64,000 bases of DNA, from the NCBI GenBank assembly GCA_949156565.1, contig CASCZI010000005.1:1-64000 (forward strand), in the 5' to 3' direction. The stretch comes from an uncultured Alphaproteobacteria bacterium. GTDB lineage: Bacteria > Pseudomonadota > Alphaproteobacteria > Rs-D84. The notes beneath the pieces are model-generated. The model saw only the letters and a program-made list of their open reading frames with translations. It had not been told where the DNA came from and did not search any database. Shown in pieces: positions 38,307 through 47,899 of the stretch. Numbering within the stretch: position 1 is the stretch's first letter; each line of letters starts with the position of its first letter. Both the position numbers and the translations under genes were made by a program.

Positions 38307-40295
38307 TTACCAAATCTTGGTGCGTTTGGATTCTGGGACGTACATGGGATCGGTCGATTTAATATTAAATGCATCGTACCACGCGTTCACATGGGGCACA
38401 ATCCCATTGACCCGCCAACGCGACGAAGAATGTTCATCTGTCTTGGTTTGGGTCAACAGGGCATCGGGGCGGATGTTACTGGCCTCGGCCAGGGCATAGG
38501 CGATAAAGAAGCGCATATCGCCCGTTAAACCATTTTCATCGGTTGGCGCGGGTGTGGCAAAGTTTTTATACGCGGTATAGGCCACCGTTACGCCGCCATA
38601 ATCGGCCAGATTTTCCCCAAGTGTAAATGTCCCATTGGCATGGACCCCCGGTGCGACCAAGATATTATCGAAAAAGCGTCGCATAACGTCGGTGCGTTTA
38701 TTAAAATTCTGGGCATCGGTGGGTGTCCACCAATCTTTCATATTTCCATCGGCGTCAAAATGGCGGCCCATGTCATCAAAGCCGTGTGTCATTTCATGAC
38801 CAATAACAGATCCGATGGCCCCATAATTAAAGGCGTCGTCGGCGTTCATATCAAAGAATGGACGTTCCAAGATACCGGCGGGGAAACATATTTCATTTTC
38901 AGATGGGCCATAATAGGCATTGACTTCTTGGACGTTCATCCACCAGATGTTCGGATCTTGGTTGGTGCCAATTTTCTTTAACCAATAATCGTTTTCGAAA
39001 CAGGCCACGCGGACCATATTTTCCCACAATGAATCATTGTGTATATCCAATGCGGAATAATCACGCCATACATCCGGATAACCGATTTTAATACGCATTG
39101 TTTTTAATTTTTCCAATGCCGCGGTGCGGGTATCGTCCGACATCCAATCAAGGTTTTCAATACGCATTTTAAGGGCCCGGCGCAAATTCTCGACCAGTTC
39201 GATCATGCGTTCTTTGGCCGCACGGGGGAAATATTTTTTGACATAGATTTGCCCAACCATTTCACCCAGTGATCCGTTTAACATAGATACAGCGCGTTTC
39301 CAACGGGGTTTAGGTGTCTTTTGACCGGCCATTTCGCGGTTATAAAAGTCAAAGGCAATCATGTATGTTTTATCGTCCAGAAAACTGGTCGCGGATTCGA
39401 TCATACACCATTTTAAATATATCTTAATTAATTCTAGATCTGTATCATTCATAATGGCAATCGATTCACCAATGGCATCTGGTTGTCCAATATTTATATG
39501 GGTTGCATGCGCCGCGCCACGTGCATCCAAATATGCGTCCCAATCAAATCCCGGGAATTGTTGGCGAATTTGATCAATCGATAACTTGTTATAATTGGCG
39601 TGGGGATCGCGCAAAACTTCTTTGGTACGAAATGTTTTGGCCATGCGTTCTTCGAGTGCGTAAAGCGCATCTGCATCAATTGTTATGCCAAAGTTTGCCA
39701 TTTGATCCGCGATATATTTTTTATATTTTTTGCGGATGTTACGTGATTTTTCATCGTCGTCAAAATAGTAATCCCGCGCCAGTCCCAGGCCCCCCTGGGA
39801 TATACGGTAGAGGTAATGATCACTGTCCATTTCGTCCAATTCAACCCCGTCGCCCCAGAATGCAGATACATGGCGATGCATATTACCCAAAAATTTGGGC
39901 AACGCATCGCGTGACGATATCGCATCAATTTCGGCCAGGTATGGCGCCACAGGATCAATTCCATCGGCATTTAATTTTTCTTGATCCATGGCCACATGAT
40001 AAAGCGTTCCGATTTTTCCATCGTCTTGTTCGGCAATATCGCGCACGCGTTCCAAACTCTGGGCATATAACATATCGAATGATCCATACCGTACATAATC
40101 ATCCGGAATTGGGTTGGCGTTGCGCCATCCGCGTGTTGCGTAATCATAAAAATCGTCGCCAGGTCGAACGGTTAAATCCATATCTTGGGTTTGAATGCCG
40201 GTGGTCATGTGTTTTTCCCCTATGTTTATCCATGCCACGGCCACACTGATGACCACGGCGATGATGCCAATGATATTTAGGTGTTTATTTTCCAT
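38307..40295 (-). CDS. M13 family zinc metallopeptidase (PepO/neprilysin-like)
   Basis: 662 residues. An N-terminal membrane anchor (about 7-25, IIGIIAVVISVAVAWINIG) is followed by the large helical M13_N region (from LTVRPGDDFYDYATRGW) and the catalytic M13 domain with HEMTH at 500-504, the third zinc ligand in ENLADYGGV, and a C-terminal KIW ending equivalent to the family's terminal tryptophan. It cleaves oligopeptides in the periplasm or at the cell surface. The N-terminal helix may be an uncleaved signal. Three bases separate it from hemW upstream, so it is the second gene of that operon. Confidence 0.94.
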   Translation of the reverse strand: MENKHLNIIGIIAVVISVAVAWINIGEKHMTTGIQTQDMDLTVRPGDDFYDYATRGWRNANPIPDDYVRYGSFDMLYAQSLERVRDIAEQDDGKIGTLYHVAMDQEKLNADGIDPVAPYLAEIDAISSRDALPKFLGNMHRHVSAFWGDGVELDEMDSDHYLYRISQGGLGLARDYYFDDDEKSRNIRKKYKKYIADQMANFGITIDADALYALEERMAKTFRTKEVLRDPHANYNKLSIDQIRQQFPGFDWDAYLDARGAAHATHINIGQPDAIGESIAIMNDTDLELIKIYLKWCMIESATSFLDDKTYMIAFDFYNREMAGQKTPKPRWKRAVSMLNGSLGEMVGQIYVKKYFPRAAKERMIELVENLRRALKMRIENLDWMSDDTRTAALEKLKTMRIKIGYPDVWRDYSALDIHNDSLWENMVRVACFENDYWLKKIGTNQDPNIWWMNVQEVNAYYGPSENEICFPAGILERPFFDMNADDAFNYGAIGSVIGHEMTHGFDDMGRHFDADGNMKDWWTPTDAQNFNKRTDVMRRFFDNILVAPGVHANGTFTLGENLADYGGVTVAYTAYKNFATPAPTDENGLTGDMRFFIAYALAEASNIRPDALLTQTKTDEHSSSRWRVNGIVPHVNAWYDAFNIKSTDPMYVPESKRTKIW

Positions 40296-40298
40296 TTT

Positions 40299-41363
40299 TT
40301 ATCGCATTAAGTTTATCATTAAATTGTCCAAAATCAACATTCCTTTTGCGGTGGGGGCGATATGATTGGGGTCAGACATAGAGATTGTGCCATTTTCAAG
40401 GGCGTTGCCCAAGGCGTCATGATCGATTACATCACGTATGTCGGGTGTTAATGCAATGCCGCGCATTGTACGCATGCCGGTTAAAACCTTTTCCACGGCG
40501 CGTGTGGCATGATCAATCGGTGTGCAACGGGCACCGGCCCCCATTTGGTCATGCCAGACGCCATTTATCAATGGTCGTCCCGCCGCCCCGCGTCCCAATC
40601 CGATATACGCATCGCCCGCCCATATGCCGGCGTTGTGTCGACATTCTTGGGATGGGGCGGCATAATTTGATACTTCGTACCGGTTCAGGTTTAATGACGC
40701 GTCAATTGCGTTATACATATCGGCCATTAAATCATTATCGGGCATATCCAGATTCATTTTCCCCATGGGGGTTGATGGTTCGATTGTCAATTCATACAGC
40801 GAACAGTGACGCAACCCCATTTGATTAATATCTTGGCATAAATCAATGATGTTTTTTACCCCGTGGCCCGGCAACCCATAAATAAAGTCTGCCGATACAC
40901 GCAACCCGGCATTTGTCGCAACATCGATAAGATGGCGGGCGTCATGGGCCGTATGGCGTCGTCCCAAAAAAGTCAATTCTTTGTCATGAAAGCTTTGGAC
41001 ACCCACAGACAACCGGTTCATTCCGGCATAAATAAAATCGTGTAATTTAATCGCATCCATTGTGCCAGGATTGGATTCAACAGTGATTTCGGCGTTGGGG
41101 GCAATGGCAAATTTCCGGGCAATGTGCGACAAAATTTGATCCAAACAGCTTACCGGCATCAGGGATGGTGTCCCGCCGCCGAAAAATATTGTGGGGACCG
41201 AAATTGGCCCCATGCGTTCATACCATGTATCGATTTCATGGCATATATCCATGGCATAGGCAGCCCAATCGGGGTGGGGGATGGGGGCACTATAGAATGC
41301 ACAATAATGGCATTTTGATGCACAAAACGGGACGTGAATATAAATATGATGGGGTATGTTCAT
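40299..41363 (-). CDS. hemW: Radical SAM heme chaperone HemW
   Basis: 354 residues with the radical-SAM cluster motif CASKCHYC (Cys14, Cys18, Cys21) at the N-terminus, FFGGGTPSLM, and GVQSFHDKELTFLGRRH typical of HemN/HemW proteins. The length and the short start (HVPFC at residues 10-14, without the extra N-terminal region of HemN) favour HemW, which delivers heme to respiratory enzymes. Co-transcribed with the M13 peptidase. Divergent from the barrel gene at 41461. Confidence 0.92.
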   Translation of the reverse strand: MNIPHHIYIHVPFCASKCHYCAFYSAPIPHPDWAAYAMDICHEIDTWYERMGPISVPTIFFGGGTPSLMPVSCLDQILSHIARKFAIAPNAEITVESNPGTMDAIKLHDFIYAGMNRLSVGVQSFHDKELTFLGRRHTAHDARHLIDVATNAGLRVSADFIYGLPGHGVKNIIDLCQDINQMGLRHCSLYELTIEPSTPMGKMNLDMPDNDLMADMYNAIDASLNLNRYEVSNYAAPSQECRHNAGIWAGDAYIGLGRGAAGRPLINGVWHDQMGAGARCTPIDHATRAVEKVLTGMRTMRGIALTPDIRDVIDHDALGNALENGTISMSDPNHIAPTAKGMLILDNLMINLMR

Positions 41364-41460
41364 GGAATTTTATTCTATCGGTGGTCTGGGGATGGTGCAA
41401 GAAATAATTATCCCTTTACGTGTGATAAAATTTTATGCTATAATACATGGCGAAAAGGTT

Positions 41461-42915
41461 ATGAAAGGACACTTAATCGCATTTTTTGCCGGGATTTTTG
41501 CGCCATTGGCGGCATTTGCCGCGGGCGAAGGGGTGCCAACATATTATCAAACCGCCGCGGCCAATCGCGTGTCGGGTGGACAAAATGGTGGGACGTATGG
41601 TCAACGGAATGTGGTTGGGACCCGGACCCAAACGTATCAGGTGCCGCGTCGTGCGGAGGTGTCGGGCATGCCCAGTACGATGACGACCAATGGAATTTCA
41701 ATGCCCATCGATTCCCAAAATCGTACCACATTGCGGGCAGAGTATAGTCGGCGCTTTGCGGATTTTGAATTTAAAACCGGGGTAAATTCTATTTTGGAAT
41801 GGGATGATATGGTGTTTAATGAAATCACCGTCGGGGCCCAGCATAATTTTTCCATACGAAATTTTGATATGTTTGTTTATGGTGATTATACCTATGGCGA
41901 TTTATCGCATGGGGGATTGTCGATGGATTATGACCTGGATCCATATGACAAGGATCGCCCTGGGGAAGGGATATTTACCATTTCCATGGGGGACATGTCT
42001 GGGCGGTCGAATCATTTTCGATTTGGAATTGGGGCGCATCATATTTGGGACATCGGCGGGTGGAAGATTTCGCCATCGATTGGGTATGAAATTTTCAAAC
42101 ATAATCTGGAAATGTCCAATCATGTTTATCCCAATCCGGGTGTGTATATTCCATTGCTGACGGATAAAGGTGGATACGTTTTTGGCGACAGTGCGGGGCA
42201 TTTCTATGCATTGCCCCAGGATCAGATTAATATGGCCCCCGATGATTGGTTTCAGGTGTGCGTATCGCCCGAAGACATCAAGTTGGTTAGTGCGTCATCC
42301 AATACAGCATTAAATTTGGGTACGGATTTAATTATGACGGATTATAACGCCGGTATGGGTGATATTCCGTGGGGTGTGGGATATGGTGATTGTGTTGTTA
42401 TCGGGGGTGATGGGGCCATTGTTGTCGAAGGAACAACGCATATTTACAACACAACGTGGAGTGGGTTTTACGTCGGCCTTGAAGTTGAAAAGCAGATGAC
42501 GATGTATGATAAGTTGCGTTTCTATGTTCAATTTGGATTGCCCAAATATTCATCCGAAGGTATTTGGCCCAATCGTGATGATTGGCAACAAAACCCCAGT
42601 TTCTTGGACGAAGGAAGCAACGGGGCCTATTCTTATACGGCGGAAATGGAATACAATTATCGTATTTCTGATCGGATGCAATTGATGTTAAAGGTTGATA
42701 CCAATTTATTCCATGTGGGTAAGATTCCGGGCGAATTGTATATTGCCGGGTATAGTCAGTTTGCCATCGGAGCGGATGGAAATTATTTGGTAGATGATAA
42801 TGGCAATCCGATCATTGAAACCATTCCGCCAACCACCCAACACGTTACAGATTCGTTAAAGCGTGCAACATGGCAGTCGTTTGGGTTGCATTTGGGTGTT
42901 AAATACGCGTTTTAG
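41461..42915 (+). CDS. Outer-membrane beta-barrel protein, paralogue of 11570
   Basis: 484 residues from ATG 41461 with GAAAAGG upstream; the frame extends further 5' without a start signal. The signal peptide ends near LAAFAAGEG; a Gly/Gln/Asn-rich linker is followed by strands such as RRFADFEFKTGVNSILEWDD and a terminal LGVKYAF ending in Phe. The TTWSGFYVGLEVE and PNRDDWQ segments align with TTWAGPYVAVDVD and YRTDWQ of the other protein. The two barrels probably arose by duplication and then diverged strongly. mltB follows after 30 bases and is likely co-transcribed. Confidence 0.77.
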   Translation: MKGHLIAFFAGIFAPLAAFAAGEGVPTYYQTAAANRVSGGQNGGTYGQRNVVGTRTQTYQVPRRAEVSGMPSTMTTNGISMPIDSQNRTTLRAEYSRRFADFEFKTGVNSILEWDDMVFNEITVGAQHNFSIRNFDMFVYGDYTYGDLSHGGLSMDYDLDPYDKDRPGEGIFTISMGDMSGRSNHFRFGIGAHHIWDIGGWKISPSIGYEIFKHNLEMSNHVYPNPGVYIPLLTDKGGYVFGDSAGHFYALPQDQINMAPDDWFQVCVSPEDIKLVSASSNTALNLGTDLIMTDYNAGMGDIPWGVGYGDCVVIGGDGAIVVEGTTHIYNTTWSGFYVGLEVEKQMTMYDKLRFYVQFGLPKYSSEGIWPNRDDWQQNPSFLDEGSNGAYSYTAEMEYNYRISDRMQLMLKVDTNLFHVGKIPGELYIAGYSQFAIGADGNYLVDDNGNPIIETIPPTTQHVTDSLKRATWQSFGLHLGVKYAF

Positions 42916-42945
42916 TTTTTTATTTATATCAAAAGGGTTTGTATC

Positions 42946-44007
42946 ATGAAAAAAATGATAGCACGTCTGTGTGGCGTTTTGTTTTTGATGCCGGTTGCGG
43001 GGTATGCGGCCGATCGCGGGTGTTTTGACATGGCACGGTGGGATGCTATTTTGTCGGATATTCAAACCAACGCCGCCGCCGCGGGTGTTAATGACGCAAC
43101 CATTCGCGCGGTTATTAAATCACCGGCGTTTATCCCGTCTATTGTTAAAAGTGATGCAAACCAGGCAGAATTTAAATTAACACTGGATCAATATTTGGCG
43201 CGTACGATATCGTCCACACGTATTACCCGTGGGGTGGACATGGCGGGTCAATATCCCACCATGTTGGGGCGGGTCGAGGCCAAGTATGGTGTTCCCCGTC
43301 ATGTTATTTTGGCATTTTGGGGTTTGGAATCAAATTATGGCGCGGTTCGGGCACGACACAAATTGGCAGATGCGTTTTTAACATTGATATATGAAGGGCG
43401 GCGTGAAACCTTCTTTAAAAAGCAATTATTATCTTTGATGAAAACGGCGTCGAAAAATAATTTAGATATTACTCAAATTTCTGGCAGTTGGGCCGGTGCC
43501 ATGGGGCATTTTCAATTTATACCAACAACACTGGAACAATATGGCGTTGATGGGAATGGTGATGGAAAAATTGACATTATCCACAGTGTGGGTGACGCCA
43601 TGTTTAGTGCGGGAAATTATTTAAATAAATTGGGATGGGACGCGCATCAACGTATTGTGCGTCGTGTTGAATTGCCGGCGGATTTTGATCGTTCGTTATT
43701 AGATGGGGCAACCAAAAAGTCGTTAAGTGAATGGGCGGCAATGGGGGTTCGCATGCCTGGTGGTGGTGATATTCCGATGGCCGATATGACCGCGGGGTTG
43801 GTTGCCGATTTAAATCAATCGGCCATTTTGGCCGGCGATGTGGCGTCGATGGCGACCGATGCCCAATCTGTGGATACAGATATCGCGCCACGGCCGGTGA
43901 TTGTTGCCTATTTAACATACCCTAATTTTTATCGGATAAAAAAGTGGAACAGTTCAAATTGGTATGCAATTGCCGTTGCGACATTGGCCGATGCGTTGAA
44001 ACAATAA
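42946..44007 (+). CDS. mltB: Lytic murein transglycosylase B family
   Basis: 353 residues with a signal peptide ending near GYAAD and no lipobox, so periplasmic rather than lipid-anchored. The catalytic glutamate is Glu128 in WGLESNYG; the fold motif GAMGHFQFIPTT and the calcium-like NGDGKIDI loop are present. It cleaves the glycan strand of peptidoglycan, forming 1,6-anhydro-muropeptides. A second C-terminal peptidoglycan-binding domain, common in alphaproteobacterial homologues, is absent. Confidence 0.93.
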   Translation: MKKMIARLCGVLFLMPVAGYAADRGCFDMARWDAILSDIQTNAAAAGVNDATIRAVIKSPAFIPSIVKSDANQAEFKLTLDQYLARTISSTRITRGVDMAGQYPTMLGRVEAKYGVPRHVILAFWGLESNYGAVRARHKLADAFLTLIYEGRRETFFKKQLLSLMKTASKNNLDITQISGSWAGAMGHFQFIPTTLEQYGVDGNGDGKIDIIHSVGDAMFSAGNYLNKLGWDAHQRIVRRVELPADFDRSLLDGATKKSLSEWAAMGVRMPGGGDIPMADMTAGLVADLNQSAILAGDVASMATDAQSVDTDIAPRPVIVAYLTYPNFYRIKKWNSSNWYAIAVATLADALKQ

Positions 44008-44075
44008 AAAATCATTGATATGGCCCGTATTCTTTGATAGCCTTAGCATATATCAATGCATCAAAGGATTTATAA

Positions 44076-45026
44076 ATGGGTATAAAAGTACGCGATTATG
44101 AAGTTCGCCTGACACGGAATAAAGAAGAACGGCGCCAGGTACGGGCACTAAGATATGACGTATTTGTTGAAGAAGAAGGCGCCGACGCCACCGAAGAACA
44201 ACGCACATTGCGCGAAGAATATGATGCCTATGACACGTTTGCCGAATATATGGCGGTTTTTCATAATGGGCGTGTCGTTGGGACGTATCGTATTATTGAT
44301 CGGAATGCGGCCGAAAAGATGGGTGGGTTTTATACCGAATCTGAATTTAACATTTCCAAGATAAAAAAAGCGTCGGGCAATATTGCCGAAATGTCACGTG
44401 CATGTGTTGCGGCCGAATATCGTGAAACCGGTTTGGTCATGCGGTTATTGTGGTTGGGACTTGGGGAATATATTGCCAAACGCAAGATTGCCATTTTATT
44501 TGGTGTGGCATCATGGGTGGGTAAAAACCCGGTTGATGCCGCCCAGGCGATTTCATACCTTTATTACAATCATTTATCCCCCGCGCGGTTGCGGGCGACC
44601 GTGTTGCCGGAAAAATTTGCACCCGGTGTGGATCACCGAATGGGGCGCATGAATATTTTGCCGCCGGTATTTGTCGACGAAGAACGTGCCAAACGGGAAA
44701 TGACCCCATTGATTAAGGGGTATCTGCGTTTGGGGGCAACATTTGGCAAGGGTGTTTTTGTTGATGCACCATTTAATACGTATGATGTCTTTGTTATGAT
44801 GCAAACGAAAAATATCGATGCCACATATCAAAAACGCTTTGCGGGCAGTGAAAATGCCTTTGAAAATCTGGATATCAAAGATGGGGCGATGAAAACATTG
44901 GGTAAAATTGTTTTGTTCCCGGTCACCGGCCCATATAAAGCATTGCGCGCGTTCGGGGAATTTTTATTGCGCGAAGATGTTGATGACGTCGAATATGTCG
45001 AAGATATTCATACGGATGAAGAATAA
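44076..45026 (+). CDS. olsB: Ornithine-acyl-ACP N-acyltransferase (OlsB-like)
   Basis: 316 residues. The GNAT-type core (about 8-200) matches the OlsB/hemolysin-acyltransferase-like family: ALRYDVFVEEEGAD near the start, VGTYRIID, SEFNISKI and AEMSRACV. A roughly 100-residue extension follows. OlsB makes lyso-ornithine lipid, a phosphorus-free membrane lipid, and OlsA, encoded 14 bases downstream, completes it. The gene pair and order are the best support. The exact acceptor amino acid cannot be read from sequence. Confidence 0.8.
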   Translation: MGIKVRDYEVRLTRNKEERRQVRALRYDVFVEEEGADATEEQRTLREEYDAYDTFAEYMAVFHNGRVVGTYRIIDRNAAEKMGGFYTESEFNISKIKKASGNIAEMSRACVAAEYRETGLVMRLLWLGLGEYIAKRKIAILFGVASWVGKNPVDAAQAISYLYYNHLSPARLRATVLPEKFAPGVDHRMGRMNILPPVFVDEERAKREMTPLIKGYLRLGATFGKGVFVDAPFNTYDVFVMMQTKNIDATYQKRFAGSENAFENLDIKDGAMKTLGKIVLFPVTGPYKALRAFGEFLLREDVDDVEYVEDIHTDEE

Positions 45027-45039
45027 GGAATCTGTGGTT

Positions 45040-45870
45040 ATGGCACGTTCGATCCGTCATGGCGTTTTGGGCACCATATTGGGGGCGATAAAATTTATTG
45101 TGTTCTTGGGACTGATATTGATTCAGTTACCAATCATCTTTGTTGTGCCGCGGGGACGGTTATCGGTTGCGTATATGCGTTTGTTTATGCGTACCGTGAT
45201 TGCGGTTGCAGGTATTCGGGTGCGGGTGCACGGGAAATTGGACCCGCGACGTCCGTTAATGGTGATTGGCAACCACATTTCTGTATTTGAATTGGTAACG
45301 ATTCCCGTCGCATTGGGGGGCAGTTTTTTTGGCAAAATCGATATTGCATCTTGGCCATTGATTGGATGGATATCAAAAAAGTTCGGTGTGATTTTCGTGG
45401 ATCGGCGTCCGTCCCATGCGATGGATGCGTTGCGTGTGGTCCGGGATGAAATGGCGCGTGTGTCATATCCCATGTTCTTGTTTCCCGAAGGAACGACCAC
45501 CAATGGGGCATATGTTAAATGTTTTAAGAGTACATTGTTCAACGTTGTTGAAGAATCATCTATTGTGGTGCAACCAATGACCATTCATTATCGCCGTCGT
45601 GATGGAACGCCGATTTCGGATACAGATATGGCGGTGCATTATGCCTATTTCAATAATGCGAAACAGGACAAGGGGCCATATGCACCCGTGGAACGCAATT
45701 TGGTTTCCCAGGTATTTCACATTATGGTGATCGGTGGATTTATGGTGGAAATTAATTTGATGCCGGCCCCGGATTTGACCGGAATGAATCGAAAACAGAT
45801 GGCGTTAGCATTGCATCAAATAGTGTCAAATAAATACATGGAATTAAAAGACAAGAGATACGAAAAATGA
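45040..45870 (+). CDS. olsA: 1-acyl-glycerol-3-phosphate/lyso-ornithine-lipid acyltransferase (PlsC/OlsA family)
   Basis: 276 residues from ATG 45040 with AAGGA upstream; the longer frame overlaps olsB. An N-terminal membrane helix (about 10-35) precedes the acyltransferase domain: motif I is GNHISVFE, with glutamate where NHxxxxD is canonical, then GVIFVDRR, then FPEGTTTNG. Coupling to olsB suggests acylation of lyso-ornithine lipid, though PlsC activity in phospholipid synthesis is not excluded; some alphaproteobacterial members have both. Its stop overlaps the proS start. Confidence 0.85.
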   Translation: MARSIRHGVLGTILGAIKFIVFLGLILIQLPIIFVVPRGRLSVAYMRLFMRTVIAVAGIRVRVHGKLDPRRPLMVIGNHISVFELVTIPVALGGSFFGKIDIASWPLIGWISKKFGVIFVDRRPSHAMDALRVVRDEMARVSYPMFLFPEGTTTNGAYVKCFKSTLFNVVEESSIVVQPMTIHYRRRDGTPISDTDMAVHYAYFNNAKQDKGPYAPVERNLVSQVFHIMVIGGFMVEINLMPAPDLTGMNRKQMALALHQIVSNKYMELKDKRYEK

Positions 45871-47303
45871 AGACAGCAATTACACCCACACGGGCAGAAA
45901 ATTTTAGTGAATGGTATCAAAATTTAATTGTGGCGGCCGATCTGGCGGAAAATGCACCTGTGCGCGGATGCATGACGATTAAACCATATGGGTGGGCGAT
46001 ATGGGAATTGATGCGTGACGAAATGGATCGACGCATCAAGGCCGCGGGCGTATTAAATGCAAATTTTCCGTTATTAATTCCGATTGATTTTTTTAATAAA
46101 GAAGCCCAACATGTTGCCGGATTTGCCAAAGAAGCGGCGGTGGTGACGCACTATCGTTTAAAGATGATTGATGGGACATTACAACCGGATCCAGATGCGG
46201 CATTGACCGAACCGTATATCATACGACCGACATCGGAAACCATTATTGGCGAAGCGATGTCCCGGTGGGTTCAATCGTATCGTGATTTACCGTTAAAATT
46301 AAATCAATGGGTCAATGTGATGCGGTGGGAAATGCGGCCGCGGATGTTTTTACGTACATCAGAATTTAATTGGCAAGAAGGGCACAATGTTTTCGCCACA
46401 CATGAACAAGCCAATGCGGACGCCCGTCAGATGCACAAAATGTATGGTGATTACATGCGTGATGTTTTGGCCATTGAATCTGTGCGGGGGGAAAAGACAC
46501 CCGAAGAACGCTTTGCGGGGGCCGATCATACGTACACCTTGGAACATATTATGCAAGATGGCAAGGCGTTACAGGCCGGCACGGCGCACGATTTGGGACA
46601 ACATTTTGCCAAATCTTTTGGGATTCAATATTTGGGGGCCGATGGCAAGTTACAGCATGCATGGACAACCAGTTGGGGGACATCAACCCGCATGATGGGC
46701 AGTTTGTTTATGTCCCATTCTGATGATGATGGATTGGTATTACCCCCGGCGGTGGCCCCGTACCAGGTGGTCATTATTCCCGTATCGCGTGATGACGACG
46801 ACGCGGCATTAAATGCCGCCGCCGAAGATATAGGGACCAAATTACGTGGTTTGGGGATACGCGTGATGGTTGATACATCAGATATGCGTGGCGCCGATAA
46901 AATGTGGAAATGGATTAAACGCGGTGTGCCATTACGCATAGAAATAGGTGCCCGTGAAATGGCAGATGGTACAGTTACGGTGACGCGACGTGATCTGGGC
47001 AAGGCATCAAAACAAACGATGGCGGTGGATGCGTTTGTGACGGATGCGGGCGACATGTTGACCCAAATGCAACATGATATGTATGATGCGTCGGTTCGTC
47101 GGAATAAAGAAATGATCAAAGATGTGGCGGATCTGGATGAATTATCCCAGAAATTGGCCACGGGCGAAATTGGATTCTTTCGCATAAAATATGATCAGAC
47201 AACATGTCCGGCCTTTGATGCATTGATGGATCAATACAAGATATCACGGCGGTGTTTGGATGACAATGATCCGACATTTGTTTTTGTTGCAAAATCATAT
47301 TGA
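45867..47303 (+). CDS. proS: Prolyl-tRNA synthetase, archaeal/eukaryotic-like type
   Basis: Charges tRNA-Pro. 478 residues, class II. Motif 2/3 regions include RPTSETIIGEAMSRW and the LQAGTAHDLGQHFAKSF segment; the anticodon-binding domain and a C-terminal zinc-like extension end in FVFVAKSY. The short form without the inserted editing domain and with a terminal Tyr is typical of the archaeal/eukaryotic-like ProRS (ProS type 3), not of the usual alphaproteobacterial ProRS. Start overlaps the olsA stop by four bases (ATGA). Confidence 0.93.
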   Translation: MKTAITPTRAENFSEWYQNLIVAADLAENAPVRGCMTIKPYGWAIWELMRDEMDRRIKAAGVLNANFPLLIPIDFFNKEAQHVAGFAKEAAVVTHYRLKMIDGTLQPDPDAALTEPYIIRPTSETIIGEAMSRWVQSYRDLPLKLNQWVNVMRWEMRPRMFLRTSEFNWQEGHNVFATHEQANADARQMHKMYGDYMRDVLAIESVRGEKTPEERFAGADHTYTLEHIMQDGKALQAGTAHDLGQHFAKSFGIQYLGADGKLQHAWTTSWGTSTRMMGSLFMSHSDDDGLVLPPAVAPYQVVIIPVSRDDDDAALNAAAEDIGTKLRGLGIRVMVDTSDMRGADKMWKWIKRGVPLRIEIGAREMADGTVTVTRRDLGKASKQTMAVDAFVTDAGDMLTQMQHDMYDASVRRNKEMIKDVADLDELSQKLATGEIGFFRIKYDQTTCPAFDALMDQYKISRRCLDDNDPTFVFVAKSY

Positions 47304-47330
47304 AAATCCGGGCCATGGCCCGGATTTTTT
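47303..47330 (+). terminator. Intrinsic terminator of proS
   Basis: AAAATCCGGGCC-AT-GGCCCGGATTTT with T tract. Confidence 0.9.
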
Positions 47331-47356
47331 AATTTGTGATGCCTGTTGAATTTATG

Positions 47357-47410
47357 ACACCCACAAATAAACCGGAAAAAAATATTTTTTTCCGGTTTAT
47401 TTGTGGGTGT
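47357..47410. terminator. 54-nt perfect palindrome, probable terminator of the 47424 gene
   Basis: A 27-bp inverted repeat without a spacer: ACACCCACAAATAAACCGGA and seven A, mirrored exactly through 47383/47384. It lies between convergent genes; the T run sits inside the stem, as in very long U-A hairpins. Confidence 0.65.
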
Positions 47411-47423
47411 AGTGGATCGAAAA

Positions 47424-47879
47424 TTAATTACTGTAATAACAGTTTGAGGTAAATTCGTATTTTCCCGCGGTTTCGGAATAGGTATTGCCAGAGGGTAGAT
47501 AACAATCGGTTATCGCAAGGCCGCCACGCGTACTGGTGGTGCCACCATTGGGACAGGCCACACAAATACCGGATGTGTTTGGGTATTTCCCTTTGGCGCA
47601 TCCGGGTGTTAATGCGGCCATTTCACAGGTACTGTATTTCGCCGTGCCGCATAATGTGGATAGGCTTGTTTGCTTTAGCGTATAACCGAGGGCGCATCTG
47701 TCGCAATTTATGATGCTCTTTGTTCCGCCGCTGGTTGAACATGTGTATTCTTGGGGATTGACACATCCGGGAGTAACGCTGCCAGTTTTGCTAAAGCAGC
47801 AAGAGGGCATAAGAAGCTCTGCAGCGGCATTATATGTTAAAAGTGTTAGAGATAAAATTGAAAATAATAATTGTTTCAT
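47424..47879 (-). CDS. Small secreted cysteine-rich protein
   Basis: 151 residues from ATG 47879 (GGGAAGA upstream). The signal peptide ends near TYNAAAE. The mature protein has about 13 cysteines, in units such as CCFSKTGSVTPGC, CDRCALGYTL, CAKGKYPNTSGICVACPNGG, and ends in NCYYSN. The GYTL-CxxC and GxYPNTSGICVxCPxGG patterns are like growth-factor-receptor-type cysteine modules. No anchor is seen. It is preceded by the type I leader RNA (copy C) and its own promoter. Function unknown; surface or secreted role is inferred. Confidence 0.8.
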   Translation of the reverse strand: MKQLLFSILSLTLLTYNAAAELLMPSCCFSKTGSVTPGCVNPQEYTCSTSGGTKSIINCDRCALGYTLKQTSLSTLCGTAKYSTCEMAALTPGCAKGKYPNTSGICVACPNGGTTSTRGGLAITDCYLPSGNTYSETAGKYEFTSNCYYSN

Positions 47880-47899
47880 GATTCTTCCCACTTGGCATA

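Noticed and set aside
39503-40249. Plus-strand ORF of 248 residues opposite the M13 peptidase
   Set aside because: Shadow frame; His/Arg/Pro-rich composition and no family.
41459-41731. Minus-strand ORF opposite the start of the 41461 barrel gene
   Set aside because: Shadow of a clear secreted-protein gene.
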